Positions 27,901-35,700 of a DNA stretch of 64,000 nucleotides are shown in pieces. How positions within the stretch are numbered: position 1 is the first letter of the stretch; every line of letters starts with the position of its first letter. The translations under genes were made by a program, and so were the position numbers. The notes beneath the pieces are model-generated. The model did not search any database. It was not told the origin of the DNA and was given only the letters and a program-made list of their open reading frames with translations. Where the stretch lies: assembly GCA_019638795.1 (NCBI GenBank), contig JAHBTB010000004.1, positions 180,310-244,309 of the forward strand, in the 5' to 3' direction. This DNA is from Fimbriimonadaceae bacterium. Its GTDB lineage: Bacteria; Armatimonadota; Fimbriimonadia; Fimbriimonadales; Fimbriimonadaceae.

Positions 27901-28182
27901 CTCTTTCACCGCCCAAGCGGTGAGTTCACGCCATAGCTTGCCGTTGTAGCCCGCCGGCCCGGCGGGAATGCTTTGGTCGACGGTGAACATTTGCGCGCCA
28001 CCGATGCCCGCCTCCTTCATCGCCTCCAAGTCCTTCGTGATCCCCACCTTGGTGACGTTGCCGTTCATCCAGTGCCACCAGGTGTGGGGCCGTGCGCTGG
28101 GAGGTGGGTTCTGGAACGAGGCCTGAAGGCTGTCGACGGGGGTGGCACTCGACAAGACAAGGGCGGCAAGAGCGGCAAGCAT
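24913..28182 (-). CDS. GH106-like alpha-L-rhamnosidase
   Basis: A 1089-residue secreted glycoside hydrolase. A signal peptide is followed by PHTWWHWMNGNVTKVGITKDLEAMKEAGIGG, the typical opening of GH106/rhamnosidase-like proteins. A long TIM-barrel region includes CIHNCAGWSSSGGPWI and a C-terminal beta-sandwich of galactose-binding type (LRLDLGEVKNFATLRVNG; NRIEIDVTNLWPNRLIGDE). It probably removes rhamnose from plant or microbial polysaccharides (pectin, rhamnogalacturonan); specificity is inferred from the family only. The ATG is preceded by CAGGA, which could be an SD or part of a CAGGAT box. Confidence 0.78.
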   Translation of the reverse strand: MLAALAALVLSSATPVDSLQASFQNPPPSARPHTWWHWMNGNVTKVGITKDLEAMKEAGIGGAQMFTVDQSIPAGPAGYNGKLWRELTAWAVKEADRLGIELCIHNCAGWSSSGGPWIKPEDAMQVVAWSTVVTEGGRHVSMTLPPVKAPQVYADVAYSKDIAVFAVKGSSPFQRRPDDFLARTGVVRGDGLQPDLSPSILPVNEIVDVTSRFNGGKLEWDAPAGEWTILRLGHVPTGKDNHPAPPEGEGLEVDKLSKSALEKHWMGLMANVIHDAGPLAGKSLKDALIDSYEVGGQNWTPAMREDFKRLRGYDPSPYLPALAGFVVDSPEKTERFLWDYRRTIADLFATNYYGRFAELCHSVGMVASSEPYGNGGFDNIQAGSKADIPMGEFWIPNGMASESVKLAASVAHVYGKPVVGAESFTAGEAEGAWKEEPAKFKALGDLMFTYGLNRYIFHRYAMQPWTDKVPGMTMGPWGSHIDRTQTWWREAASWLKYVARCQSVLQQGRFVADVLYYYGESAPVDMPSPQEMRRLVPDGFDYDGCDVGALMTAKVVDGMVVLPSGARYRVLLLPPTKFMTPAVANKVKSLVADGATVCGTRPEDTPSLVGFPDAGREVREVGTALWGGEDLPPGQHRSFGKGRVYSGTKLAHVFLDAKVSPDFTYAPKNYFNRLAYCHRRVGDAEVYFVSNQGDRWVHPEATFRVGGMQPELWRPETGVVEDAVAFSVRGSMTTVPLVLGPSESVFVVFRRPIKHWWLTSLKRDTGAVSQPQPPHVEILSARYESADGRGTDVTEKVQEMADQQEYVIPASNAVFGDPVVNVVKRLHVRYRVDGKESDVTVPENGLLELVKVPDTSKPALDDVRWKNGRVEVTSWAAGSLRGETRTGSAVNVKVEGPKVMDVGGRWDLSFPPGLGAPAKASFDHLESWTKRPESGIKYFSGRATYHKVLQVPAAMVADGRVLRLDLGEVKNFATLRVNGKAVGTLWKGPWQFDVTGLLRAGANRIEIDVTNLWPNRLIGDEQLPPDAEFDGNHLKRWPDWLVKGEPRPKTGRTTFATWRYYTKDSPLLPSGLLGPVRLLSARTVVVRPD

Positions 28183-28231
28183 GACGGATCCTGCCCGGCA
28201 TCTTACTGGCTGCCACCGCCCTCTTTGCTAG

Positions 28232-28265
28232 CTGAAGGTGGCCGACGCGGCCCGGCCACCCTCAG
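28232..28265 (-). terminator. Hairpin downstream of dinB-like gene
   Basis: CTGA-GGTGGCCG pairs with CGGCCACC-TCAG with one A/C mismatch; 8-nt loop. It starts 12 nt after the stop of the DinB-family gene on the minus strand. Confidence 0.5.
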
Positions 28266-28277
28266 ATTCAGTCTGGC

Positions 28278-28760
28278 TCAACCCATGTGCCAGGCACGGT
28301 CGCCGTGGATGGTCTGGATGTAATCCAACTGGGCGGCATGCCCGCGCAGGTGGTCGGCCGGGAAGGTGATGACGTCGGCCATCCTGCGCTCACCCATTGG
28401 TGTTTGGATGGTGGCGTTGACCTGCTCGTCGGTCACGGTGTCCAGCCAGCCCTGATAGAAGGCGCAACCCTTTTCCAGGAGGGCGACCGCCTCTTCCCTC
28501 GTCTTGACATGCGACTCCTGCTCCCTCATCGAGTTCTCGATCGCCACGGGGTCGAAGCCCTCGAAGCTCATCCCGCTGGCAATCCAACCACCAAGGCCCT
28601 CGGTACCGATCCCACAATGGGCGACCAGTTCGACGGGCGTCCGGGAAGTCGGAGTCGGCGACCAGTTGATCTTGTCGTCGGGAATGTGGGAGAAGGCAGA
28701 GAGCACGCGGTTCTTAGCGCGGTCGAATTCAGCTTTTGCGGCGGCGACAATGTCGTTCAC
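28278..28760 (-). CDS. DinB-family protein
   Basis: A 160-residue DinB/YfiT four-helix-bundle protein. Metal-ligand His are expected in the ELVAHCGIG helix and at the C-terminal DHLRGHAAQLDYIQT segment, which matches the family ending H-x3-H. Family members include thiol-transferase-like and uncharacterised enzymes; the substrate is unknown. The GTG start follows a TAGAAT box by 6 nt with no SD. Confidence 0.8.
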   Translation of the reverse strand: MNDIVAAAKAEFDRAKNRVLSAFSHIPDDKINWSPTPTSRTPVELVAHCGIGTEGLGGWIASGMSFEGFDPVAIENSMREQESHVKTREEAVALLEKGCAFYQGWLDTVTDEQVNATIQTPMGERRMADVITFPADHLRGHAAQLDYIQTIHGDRAWHMG

Positions 28761-28766
28761 ACCGCT

Positions 28767-28772
28767 ATTCTA
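28767..28772 (-). promoter_or_regulatory. -10 box of dinB-like gene
   Basis: TAGAAT on the minus strand ends 6 nt before the GTG start, so the transcript probably begins at the start codon. Confidence 0.5.
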
Positions 28773-28789
28773 CGTGCCGTTTTCAATTT

Positions 28790-28814
28790 AGTTTCCCAAT
28801 TTGGAAACTTTTTT
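28790..28814. terminator. AT-rich hairpin between the beta-CA-like and dinB-like genes
   Basis: AGTTTCC / GGAAACT stem with a 6-nt loop, followed on the plus strand by six T. On the minus strand it lies directly after the stop of the carbonic-anhydrase-like gene, which it probably terminates, although the canonical T-run faces the other way. Confidence 0.5.
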
Positions 28815-29259
28815 ACACCTCGACCGGCTCGAAGCTGATTGTGCCGTCGGTGTTGCGGGCAAAGTAGGCGTCGATGGTCGGGATTCTAGACACGCGGTAG
28901 ATGTACGCCGCCGCGCGGACGAGGTCCGCCCGCTGGACTAGTTCCATCCTAGGCTCGGCAAGACCGAGTCGAGAACTGTAGAAAGCACAACCCTGATGGG
29001 CGATCAAGACGACCCGCTTCAGCTCGTGGACATCCACCAAGAACTGCAGTTCCTCGACAATCCCCTTCTCGGCCACGGTCAGCTCGGGGTATCCGGCCAG
29101 GCATGACGGCCCTCCCGGAAGGGTCAGTCGGTCATACCGGGGCAAGAGCAGGCCGTTGTCGAGGAAGTCGTCAAACTGCGCCCCGACCCGCCCGTCGGAG
29201 CAATACATCGCGGCCGCATGGATCCGCTCCGGCTGGTAAGGGATTTTGCTTTCGTACAC
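28813..29259 (-). CDS. Beta-carbonic-anhydrase-like protein
   Basis: A 148-residue protein with a Cys-x-Asp-x-Arg motif (YCSDGR: C20, D22, R24) and a His-x-x-Cys motif (AHQGC: H88, C91) at the spacing of zinc ligands in beta-class carbonic anhydrases, with LTLPGG between them. It is shorter than classical beta-CAs and lacks parts of the oligomer interface, so carbonic anhydrase activity is plausible but unproven. The GTG start lies 8 nt after a TACGAT box. Confidence 0.65.
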   Translation of the reverse strand: MYESKIPYQPERIHAAAMYCSDGRVGAQFDDFLDNGLLLPRYDRLTLPGGPSCLAGYPELTVAEKGIVEELQFLVDVHELKRVVLIAHQGCAFYSSRLGLAEPRMELVQRADLVRAAAYIYRVSRIPTIDAYFARNTDGTISFEPVEV

Positions 29260-29267
29260 GAGCCGTC

Positions 29268-29273
29268 ATCGTA
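29268..29273 (-). promoter_or_regulatory. -10 box of beta-CA-like gene
   Basis: TACGAT on the minus strand ends 8 nt before the GTG start; no SD is present. Confidence 0.4.
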
Positions 29274-29401
29274 CCGCTGGAGCCAGGTTGCGTCCGGCCA
29301 AGGCCCGAAAGTCGCCGTCCGCAGTCTTATGGGGAACACGTGTCCGGACCGAGTAGTCTTTATCCCGGTCCGTCACCGACGGCACCTTTTTCGGAGAGAA
29401 C

Positions 29402-29806
29402 ATGGCAAAGATTGATGAAGTCGAAGGCATCGGAGCCGCATACGCGGCAAAACTGACGTCGGCTGGCGTGACCACTTTGGAAGGACTGCTCACCACGGCC
29501 GGAGCGAAGGCGGGGCGCGTGGCCTTGGCTGAGAAGACCGGCATCTCGGAGAAACTCATTCTCGAATGGGTCAACCGTGCCGACCTCGCCCGCGTCAAAG
29601 GCGTCGGGTCGGAGTACGCCGACCTGCTCGAAGCGGCCGGGGTCGACTCGGTGCCCGAGCTTGCCCAGCGCAACGCCGCCAGTCTGACCGCCAAGATGGC
29701 CGAGGTCAACGATGCCAAGAAGCTGGTCCGGTCGCTCCCGAGCGAGTCACAAGTCGCCAAGTGGATCGAGGACGCCAAGACGCTCGACCGGGTCGTCACC
29801 CACTGA
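29402..29806 (+). CDS. DUF4332 helix-hairpin-helix protein
   Basis: A 134-residue DUF4332 protein with two helix-hairpin-helix-like units: DEVEGIGAAYAAKLTSAGVTTLEGLL near the start and RVKGVGSEYADLLEAAGVDSVPELA in the middle. The GIG/GVG turns resemble non-specific DNA-binding hairpins in repair proteins, though DUF4332 function is not established. A good SD (GGAGAG) precedes the ATG. It converges on the HerA-like gene across a shared hairpin. Confidence 0.8.
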   Translation: MAKIDEVEGIGAAYAAKLTSAGVTTLEGLLTTAGAKAGRVALAEKTGISEKLILEWVNRADLARVKGVGSEYADLLEAAGVDSVPELAQRNAASLTAKMAEVNDAKKLVRSLPSESQVAKWIEDAKTLDRVVTH

Positions 29807-29813
29807 AGCCCGA

Positions 29814-29848
29814 AGCGGCACCCTGCGACCAAGCCGCAGGGTGCCGCT
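29814..29848. terminator. Bidirectional terminator between DUF4332 and HerA-like genes
   Basis: Perfect 14-bp inverted repeat (AGCGGCACCCTGCG) with loop ACCAAGC between two convergent stop codons. The stem touches the HerA-like stop codon. Confidence 0.68.
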
Positions 29849-31305
29849 CACCTGCCCTTGAAGAGGCTCCCCAAGAGCCCCCGTACCAACGATCGGCCCA
29901 TCTGGGTGCCCGCCGACCGCACCACCGACTTGGCGATGTCACCGACAAAGTCCATAGCGGGGTTAGGTTCTGCCCTTTGCCGCCCCTGCCTCATAACGGG
30001 CGGGGCCGTGGCGGCGGCCTCGGCCGCTTGGGTCGCACGCGACTTCAACGCCTCAAAAGCCGATTCACGGTCGACGACCGCGTCGTAGAGGCCCTTGACC
30101 GGGCTGTTCGCCATCACCGCCTGCCGTTCCTGCGGAGTGACCACCCCCAGGCGCGACGAGGGCGGGGCGACCAGGGTGCGTTGCACGACCATAGGCGTCC
30201 CCTTGACCTCCAAGAAGGACACAAGCGCCTCACCCACGCCGAGTTGGGTGATCGCCTCAGCAGTTGAGAAGGCGGGGTTGGGACGGAACGTCTCGGCGCT
30301 CGCGCTCACCGCCTTCTGGTCGCGCGGCGTGAACGCCCGGAGGGCGTGTTGCACCTTGTTACCCAGCTGGCTCAACACCGTGTCGGGGATGTCGATGGGG
30401 TTTTGGGTGACGAAGTAGACGCCGACACCCTTCGACCGGACCAGCCTCACCACCTGCTCGATCTTCTGCAGGAGCGCGGGCGGCGCGTCGTTGAAGAGCA
30501 GGTGGGCCTCATCAAAGAAGAAGACCAGCTTGGGCTTTTCTGGGTCGCCGACCTCCGGGAGGTCTTCGAAGAGTTCGCTGACCAGCCACAACAGGAACGT
30601 GGCGTACAACCGGGGGCTCTGCATGAGCTTGTCAGCAGCGAGGATGTTGATGAACCCGCGACCATCGTAGCCGACCCGCATCAGATCGTTGAGGTTGAGC
30701 GCAGGCTCACCAAAGAAGTTCTCTGCCCCCTGTTGCTCCAAAACAAGGAGAGACCGCTGGATGGCACCGACCGTGGCGCTCGAAACGTTGCCGTACTCGG
30801 TGGTCAGTGACTTGGCATTGTCGGCGACGAATTGCAGGACAGCCCGCAGGTCCTTGAGGTCAAGGAGCAGGAGACCTTGGTCGTCGGCCAGTTTGAACGC
30901 CAGATTGAGGACACCCTCTTGCGTGTCGTTCAAGTCGAGCAGCCGGCTGAGCAGCAACGGCCCCATCTCGCTGACCGTCGTCCGGATCGGGTGTCCTTGC
31001 TCGCCAAAGAGGTCCCAGTAGACGACGGGAAAGCTCGAATACGCGATCTGATATCCGATCTCTTTGGCCCGGGCTTCCAGCTTGGGGTTGCCGCCGCCCG
31101 GCTGGCTGATGCCGCCAAGGTCTCCCTTCACGTCGGCCATGAAGACGGGGACGCCGATTCGGCTGAAGCCTTCGGCAAGGGTCTGCAGACTCACTGTCTT
31201 GCCCGTCCCCGTAGCCCCGGCGATCAGGCCGTGCCGGTTGCCGAACTTGGGGTCGAGGGCGACTTGGGCCTCTGCCTTGCCGAAAAACACGGGGTTGATG
31301 GACAT
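29848..31305 (-). CDS. HerA-like ATPase (DUF853 family)
   Basis: A 485-residue FtsK/HerA-superfamily ATPase of the DUF853 group. Walker A is GATGTGKT near residue 31, followed by [12 protein letters not shown]. Walker B is [47 protein letters not shown] is the sensor/arginine-finger region. Related bacterial proteins are thought to be DNA translocases, but their role is poorly known. No NurA-type nuclease partner is adjacent. GGGAG lies a few nt before the ATG. Confidence 0.88.
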   Translation of the reverse strand: MSINPVFFGKAEAQVALDPKFGNRHGLIAGATGTGKTVSLQTLAEGFSRIGVPVFMADVKGDLGGISQPGGGNPKLEARAKEIGYQIAYSSFPVVYWDLFGEQGHPIRTTVSEMGPLLLSRLLDLNDTQEGVLNLAFKLADDQGLLLLDLKDLRAVLQFVADNAKSLTTEYGNVSSATVGAIQRSLLVLEQQGAENFFGEPALNLNDLMRVGYDGRGFINILAADKLMQSPRLYATFLLWLVSELFEDLPEVGDPEKPKLVFFFDEAHLLFNDAPPALLQKIEQVVRLVRSKGVGVYFVTQNPIDIPDTVLSQLGNKVQHALRAFTPRDQKAVSASAETFRPNPAFSTAEAITQLGVGEALVSFLEVKGTPMVVQRTLVAPPSSRLGVVTPQERQAVMANSPVKGLYDAVVDRESAFEALKSRATQAAEAAATAPPVMRQGRQRAEPNPAMDFVGDIAKSVVRSAGTQMGRSLVRGLLGSLFKGR

Positions 31306-31366
31306 ATGACTCCCAATAATCTACCTGTCTGCCGGTAGTCGGCCCTGGTGTATCGTTCGGGGCGCG

Positions 31367-32317
31367 ATGGAGACAGAGAAGCGCCCGCCATTGAGCCTGG
31401 ACCAGGCGTTCCGCATGTTCTTTCTCGCATATGCCCTCGTCGCATCCGGCCTGGCTCTGGCCATGCACCTCAAGCAAGACCTGTGGGCCTGCGCGAGTTG
31501 TAGCTTTGTCGACTCCCAACCATTCGGGGCAGGGCTCGCTTGGATCGGCCCGCCCCTTCTCGCGGCCTTGCTTGTCACGACCAGAAAGGGTTGGAAGTTT
31601 GCGGCCCTGTCGCTGTCCGGCGCAGCTGTCGTCTCGTTGGGCCTCATTGCCGTCATGCTGCGGTCCGGCAACCTGTGCCCGGTGTGCCTCGCCGTCCACA
31701 TCGGGGTCTTGGCGGCGGCCTTGTCGCTCCTTCCCCGCGGGGTCTGGTGGTCTTCCACGTTCTTTGGCGCCGCCCTCCTCTTCGCCAGCACCGGAGGTTG
31801 GGACAAACTATCCGACCCCGTCGGGGTCGGCGTCTTTCGACCTCGACACTGGGAGACCGTCCCGGCCGGAGACGTCGTCGTGCTCTTCAGCGACCCCGAA
31901 TGCGAACGGTGCCGGCTTGCCGAGACGCGTTTGGCCGAGGACGGACAGATCACAGTCCTTCACCGCTGGACGCTCCTGCCCCACGGGCTCTACCGGACGA
32001 TGAGAGCGGCCGTCGCCATCGAGGCCGCTTCGGCGGAGTTTGGCCAGTCCAAGGGTCAAGCGTTCAGGGAGGCCTTGTTCGCCAAGCCGCCTCCCTACAC
32101 CGACGAGGTGATCCTCGACGCGGCGCGTGGAGTCGGGATGGAGAGGCAGTGCCGCCAATGGCTGACCACCCCGCCCGCCGCCGCCCTCCAGGCCCTTGAC
32201 GACGACCAAACGACCAGCGACGAACTGGGCGTCCGGAACCTTCCTGCCGTGGCCCAACTCGACCCTCCTGACGCGTCGGGGTCACGAAGGCTCCACCTGC
32301 TCCCCCTGCCGCAATGA
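31367..32317 (+). CDS. VKOR-like membrane domain fused to thioredoxin-like domain
   Basis: A 316-residue inner-membrane protein for disulfide bond formation. The N-terminal half has about four TM helices, with a loop Cys pair (C42, C45 in WACASC followed by SFVDSQPFG) and a TM CxxC (C104, C107 in LCPVC), the layout of vitamin K epoxide reductase homologues. The C-terminal half is a thioredoxin/DsbA-like domain whose active site reads SDPECERC (C179, C182). It would oxidise exported proteins and pass electrons to quinone. It is a divergent VKOR, so the electron-relay assignment is inference. Confidence 0.72.
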   Translation: METEKRPPLSLDQAFRMFFLAYALVASGLALAMHLKQDLWACASCSFVDSQPFGAGLAWIGPPLLAALLVTTRKGWKFAALSLSGAAVVSLGLIAVMLRSGNLCPVCLAVHIGVLAAALSLLPRGVWWSSTFFGAALLFASTGGWDKLSDPVGVGVFRPRHWETVPAGDVVVLFSDPECERCRLAETRLAEDGQITVLHRWTLLPHGLYRTMRAAVAIEAASAEFGQSKGQAFREALFAKPPPYTDEVILDAARGVGMERQCRQWLTTPPAAALQALDDDQTTSDELGVRNLPAVAQLDPPDASGSRRLHLLPLPQ

Positions 32318-32404
32318 GAGACCGCAGAAAGTTTCGTATATCACTGTCGCGCTAAAGCAACATGGGTATACAATGCCGCCATCAACGTGGAGTTGAACTG
32401 CTAT

Positions 32405-33295
32405 ATGAAACGTTTGCCTAAGCTTCTTGGCCTCAGCGCCGCCACTGTCGTCGGCAGCCTTGCTCTGCAGAGTTGCGGAGGAAGCGGGTCGTCCATGCAA
32501 TCTGACAGCCTGCAGTCCCGTGTCAGCACCGCCGTCGGCCCCGGGCCGGTTCCAACCCGGTGCTCGACCAAAGATCTCAGCGAAGCCGAAATGGAGGCCG
32601 TCGAAGCCTCACTGGTGCAGGTCGGCCCACGCACCGAGACGACGACCGTCAACGTCTACGTCCATGTCATCACGAACAGCGCCGGCGCCGGGGCGCCGAC
32701 GACAACCCAAATCACCAACCAGATCTCGGTGCTGAACGCGGCGTACGCGGCGCGCGGATTCCAGTTCAACCTGGTCAGCACCGACGTGACGGCAAACAAC
32801 TCGTGGTACACGGCCGGCCCTGACACCTCTGCCGAGACCCAGATGAAGAACGCCCTGCACAAGGGTGGCAAGTCTGATTTGAACCTCTACACGAACAACA
32901 TGGGTGGGGGCTTGCTGGGCTGGGCGACGTTCCCGTCCAGCTACGCCGGCGCACCGAAGAAGGACGGCGTCGTCGTCTTGGCGGCCAGTCTTCCCGGCGG
33001 CACGGCCCAACCCTACAACTTGGGCGACACCGCCACCCACGAGGTCGGGCACTGGATGGGGCTCTATCACACGTTCCAGGGTGGATGTAATGGCCAAGGC
33101 GACCGAGTCAGCGACACTCCCGCGGAGAAGTCCCCTGCTTACGGTTGTCCGGTCGGGCGGAACAGTTGCAAGAACAAGGCGGGCAACGACCCGATCACGA
33201 ACTTCATGGACTACACCGACGACTCGTGCATGAACAACTTCACGGCGGGTCAGGGCACTCGGATGGCCTCGATGTGGGCCACGTACCGCTCATAA
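32405..33295 (+). CDS. M43 (pappalysin-type) zinc metalloprotease lipoprotein
   Basis: A 296-residue secreted protease. The signal sequence ends in lipobox LQSC, followed by a Gly/Ser spacer. The zinc motif HEVGHWMGLYHTFQGGC lies near residue 215, and NFMDYTDDSCM supplies the Met-turn; both are typical of the M43/cytophagalysin group, as are the conserved Cys. ATG 32405 begins directly before the signal peptide; GTG 32387 is an alternative. TACAAT at 32369-32374 is the probable -10. Confidence 0.87.
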   Translation: MKRLPKLLGLSAATVVGSLALQSCGGSGSSMQSDSLQSRVSTAVGPGPVPTRCSTKDLSEAEMEAVEASLVQVGPRTETTTVNVYVHVITNSAGAGAPTTTQITNQISVLNAAYAARGFQFNLVSTDVTANNSWYTAGPDTSAETQMKNALHKGGKSDLNLYTNNMGGGLLGWATFPSSYAGAPKKDGVVVLAASLPGGTAQPYNLGDTATHEVGHWMGLYHTFQGGCNGQGDRVSDTPAEKSPAYGCPVGRNSCKNKAGNDPITNFMDYTDDSCMNNFTAGQGTRMASMWATYRS

Positions 33296-33312
33296 GCGAC
33301 CAGTCAGTGCTT

Positions 33313-33339
33313 CGGCCAGGGTGTCCCCCACCCTGGCCG
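33313..33339 (+). terminator. Hairpin after M43 protease gene
   Basis: Perfect 11-bp stem CGGCCAGGGTG / CACCCTGGCCG with a 5-nt loop; no T-tract. Confidence 0.6.
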
Positions 33340-33361
33340 GGCACCCACGCAAGCCCCGTGG

Positions 33362-33367
33362 CACAAT
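33362..33367 (+). promoter_or_regulatory. -10 box of queD
   Basis: CACAAT (preceded by TGG, an extended -10) ends 6 nt before the queD GTG start. Confidence 0.45.
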
Positions 33368-33373
33368 GTCGCC

Positions 33374-33844
33374 GTGCCACGGTTCCTCGTCTGCAAGTCG
33401 TTCACGGTTGAAAGCGGCCACATGCTGAGCAAGCATCCGGAAAGGTGCCGCTTTCCTCACGGGCACACCCGGCGCATTGAGGTCGTCGTCTCCGCCGACT
33501 CCCTCGACGACCACGACATGGTCGTCGACTTCAAGGCGTTGTCTCTGGCTTGCGGCGCGCACATCGACCGTTTGGACCATGCCATGGCCGTCAACGCGGC
33601 CGATCCCTTACGCGAGGAGATTGAACGGGTCTATCCCGGAAGCACCGTCGTCTTTGACGACTCCGACCCGACGACCGAGGTCTTGGCAAGAGACATCTTC
33701 GACTTCCTCGACCGGGTCTTGGCCGACGGGTTCAAGGGGCTGAGTGATTCCGGTGTTCCCTACACGATTCCGGCCGGTAAGGTCTCCCTTGAACGAGTCC
33801 GAGTCTGGGAGACTCCGACCAGTTGGGCCGAGTACCGCCGATAG
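33374..33844 (+). CDS. queD: 6-carboxy-5,6,7,8-tetrahydropterin synthase
   Basis: A 156-residue QueD/6-pyruvoyl-tetrahydropterin synthase family enzyme, which converts 7,8-dihydroneopterin triphosphate to 6-carboxytetrahydropterin in queuosine precursor synthesis. Zinc ligands: VESGHML and the HGH of FPHGHTRR; the catalytic Cys is in RCRFPHGH. LDHAMAVN and the final Glu (KVSLERVRVWET) are also conserved. queC and queE lie 1.2 kb downstream, interrupted by an oppositely oriented prepilin/lipoprotein pair. GTG start by -10 spacing. Confidence 0.88.
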   Translation: MPRFLVCKSFTVESGHMLSKHPERCRFPHGHTRRIEVVVSADSLDDHDMVVDFKALSLACGAHIDRLDHAMAVNAADPLREEIERVYPGSTVVFDDSDPTTEVLARDIFDFLDRVLADGFKGLSDSGVPYTIPAGKVSLERVRVWETPTSWAEYRR

Positions 33845-33866
33845 CGAAGGTTCCCGGCCCACCGGT

Positions 33867-34013
33867 TCATTTGCGCCCTGGCCCCCCTGGTGGCGGCGGG
33901 GGCGTGGGTGCCTTGATGTTTGAGTTGTCCTTGGGCGGCGCAGGGTCACATGCCACGAGGAACATGGCCACGCCCAATACCAACACAGCTAGCTTTGCGA
34001 GACGGATTCCCAT
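33867..34013 (-). CDS. Tiny lipoprotein paired with second prepilin
   Basis: A 48-residue lipoprotein: short basic start, hydrophobic segment (LAVLVLGVAMFLVAC) with lipobox LVAC followed by Asp, and a Lys/Pro-rich tail ending in Pro and Gly runs. Its ATG overlaps the prepilin stop by 1 nt (TGATG), so translation is coupled. Layout and lipobox context (C-D after the signal) parallel the 71-residue lipoprotein at 15953; the mature sequences are otherwise different. Confidence 0.65.
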   Translation of the reverse strand: MGIRLAKLAVLVLGVAMFLVACDPAPPKDNSNIKAPTPPPPPGGPGRK

Positions 34014-34828
34014 CAGTTTGTCGCGCTGTATGGCTCGCCCCAATAGGTGTAGTCGAAATCCCACCATTCCGCGCCTGGCCGCTTCTTGACCTTGTCCCAC
34101 GGGATGGTCTTGGCGCTGGAATCCAGGCGGACGGTCGGGATCATCTTGCGATGCGACTTCGTCGCTTCGTAGACGATGTTGTTCCAGAACGATTCGCCGG
34201 TGTAGTTCGGGTCGCAGGCCTGCCAACTGTCAAAGTAGAAGACCCCCCATCCACCGCCACGGTCGTCTCGGGTCGCGGTGAAGAGAGCGCGGGTCGAGAT
34301 GTTTTCCTGGGTCGACAAATTGCGGCCAGGGGTGAAGTGATAGGTGTCCGTGTACGACTCGACTCCCGCCGCCCCGATCCGGTTGATACCGATGGTCGTG
34401 TAGCGGCCCCAGTTGAATGAGCCCGGCGACGGGGCGAGTGTGGCGACGGGGGCGCGTTGAGCCGAGTCCATCGTGATCTCACCGTTCTTCATGTAGGGCC
34501 AAAGCTCAGTCGTCCACGTGATGAACAGGCTCGAGTCGTCGCTCCACCAGTCCGCCCCGCAGTAGTTCTCGTGCGGCTCCCCGTTCGCGCACATGAACGC
34601 CCCGGGCGTCATGTCGTCGTAGTCGTTGGCATAGATGTGGACCGCGGTGCCCAACTGCTTCACATTCGAGATGGTGCTCGAAGTCTTGGCGGCAGGCTTG
34701 GCCTGGGCAAACACAGGAAAGAGGATCGCCGCCAAGATGGCGATGATCGCGATCACGACGAGAAGCTCGATCAACGTGAATCCCCGCGAGCGGGGCCCAC
34801 GCCTGTCATTTGTTCTTGAGTGGACCAT
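34013..34828 (-). CDS. DUF1559-type prepilin-like protein
   Basis: A 271-residue protein with leader [14 protein letters not shown] and the long hydrophobic helix ending in LFPVFAQAK, as in the protein at 15037; the extracytoplasmic domains diverge beyond about residue 60 (here [27 protein letters not shown]). It has a normal leader: GGAGAAGG lies 6 nt before the ATG, and a TATAAT promoter is about 56 nt upstream. Expected to be processed by prepilin peptidase and assembled or anchored at the cell surface. Confidence 0.87.
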   Translation of the reverse strand: MVHSRTNDRRGPRSRGFTLIELLVVIAIIAILAAILFPVFAQAKPAAKTSSTISNVKQLGTAVHIYANDYDDMTPGAFMCANGEPHENYCGADWWSDDSSLFITWTTELWPYMKNGEITMDSAQRAPVATLAPSPGSFNWGRYTTIGINRIGAAGVESYTDTYHFTPGRNLSTQENISTRALFTATRDDRGGGWGVFYFDSWQACDPNYTGESFWNNIVYEATKSHRKMIPTVRLDSSAKTIPWDKVKKRPGAEWWDFDYTYWGEPYSATN

Positions 34829-34884
34829 ACAGTGCCTTCTCCGGTGCTCTGACGTGTTCGTCGTTCGAGCCCTGACCTTTCAAT

Positions 34885-34911
34885 ATTATATGGTTGAACC
34901 ACAAATTTCAA
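34885..34911 (-). promoter_or_regulatory. Promoter of second prepilin gene
   Basis: Minus-strand TTGAAA (34911-34906) and TATAAT (34890-34885) with a 15-nt spacer inside an AT-rich patch, giving a 5' UTR of about 50 nt with SD. This contrasts with the leaderless layout of many neighbours. Confidence 0.55.
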
Positions 34912-35006
34912 TCCTGATTCGCGAAACTTGGTGACCTGACCTGATCGGCCCCGACTTTGCCCAGATTGACGGTCAGCCATGGCCCGCCCGTGACCCAAGG
35001 GTGCGA

Positions 35007-35012
35007 TAAGAT
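35007..35012 (+). promoter_or_regulatory. -10 box of queC
   Basis: TAAGAT ends 7 nt before the queC ATG; no SD. I see no preQ1-riboswitch-like structure in the gap upstream. Confidence 0.45.
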
Positions 35013-35019
35013 CGCAACC

Positions 35020-35700
35020 ATGAAGAAAGCCGTCGTGCTGTTCTCGGGTGGACTGGACTCGACGACTGTCCTCGCCATGGCGAGCCGGGACGGGTTCGAC
35101 CCGTTTCCCCTCACCGTCGCCTATGGCCAGCGCCACCAGGTCGAGGTCGAAGCGGCCCGACGCGCCGCGGCGGCGATGGGATTTCGCGCCCCCAAAGTCG
35201 TCAACATCGACCTTACCGCTCTGGGTGGCTCGGCACTCACTGCCGACATTCCCGTCCCAAAGGACCGGGACGAAGGGTCGATGACCGACATACCGGTCAC
35301 CTACGTTCCGGCCCGGAACACGGTCCTGCTCAGCCTGGCCTTGGCTTATGCCGAGGTCTTGGGGGCTGACGACATTTTTTGCGGGGTAAACGCGGTCGAT
35401 TACAGTGGCTATCCCGACTGTCGGCCCGCCTTCGTCGAGGCCTTTGGGCAACTGGCCAATGTAGCGACAAAGCGGGCGGTCGAAGGTAACCGGCTGACAA
35501 TGCACGCTCCCCTTCTCCACCTCACCAAGCGGCAAGTGATTGAAGAAGGCTTGCGACTGGACGTGGACTACGGCCTGACCCATTCATGCTACGACCCCGA
35601 CCCGACCGGTGCGGCATGCGGGCATTGCGACTCGTGCCTCATCCGCAAGCGCGCCTTCGGAGAGCTGGGTCTGGAGGACCCTGTCCTTGTCCGGAGCTAA
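35020..35700 (+). CDS. queC: 7-cyano-7-deazaguanine synthase
   Basis: A 226-residue QueC, which converts 7-carboxy-7-deazaguanine to preQ0 using ATP and ammonia. The PP-loop motif [10 protein letters not shown] is at the N-terminus. The zinc-binding C-terminus is [34 protein letters not shown] and [15 protein letters not shown] are family signatures. queE overlaps its 3' end by 14 nt. Confidence 0.95.
   Translation: MKKAVVLFSGGLDSTTVLAMASRDGFDPFPLTVAYGQRHQVEVEAARRAAAAMGFRAPKVVNIDLTALGGSALTADIPVPKDRDEGSMTDIPVTYVPARNTVLLSLALAYAEVLGADDIFCGVNAVDYSGYPDCRPAFVEAFGQLANVATKRAVEGNRLTMHAPLLHLTKRQVIEEGLRLDVDYGLTHSCYDPDPTGAACGHCDSCLIRKRAFGELGLEDPVLVRS

Noticed and set aside
28790..28814. Plus-strand intrinsic terminator implying a plus-strand gene upstream
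   Set aside because: The hairpin and T-run face plus, but no plus-strand gene precedes it; it more likely serves the minus-strand gene ending there.
34912..35019. preQ1 riboswitch before queC
   Set aside because: No pseudoknot-forming hairpin with an A-rich tail was visible, and the TAAGAT box leaves almost no leader.
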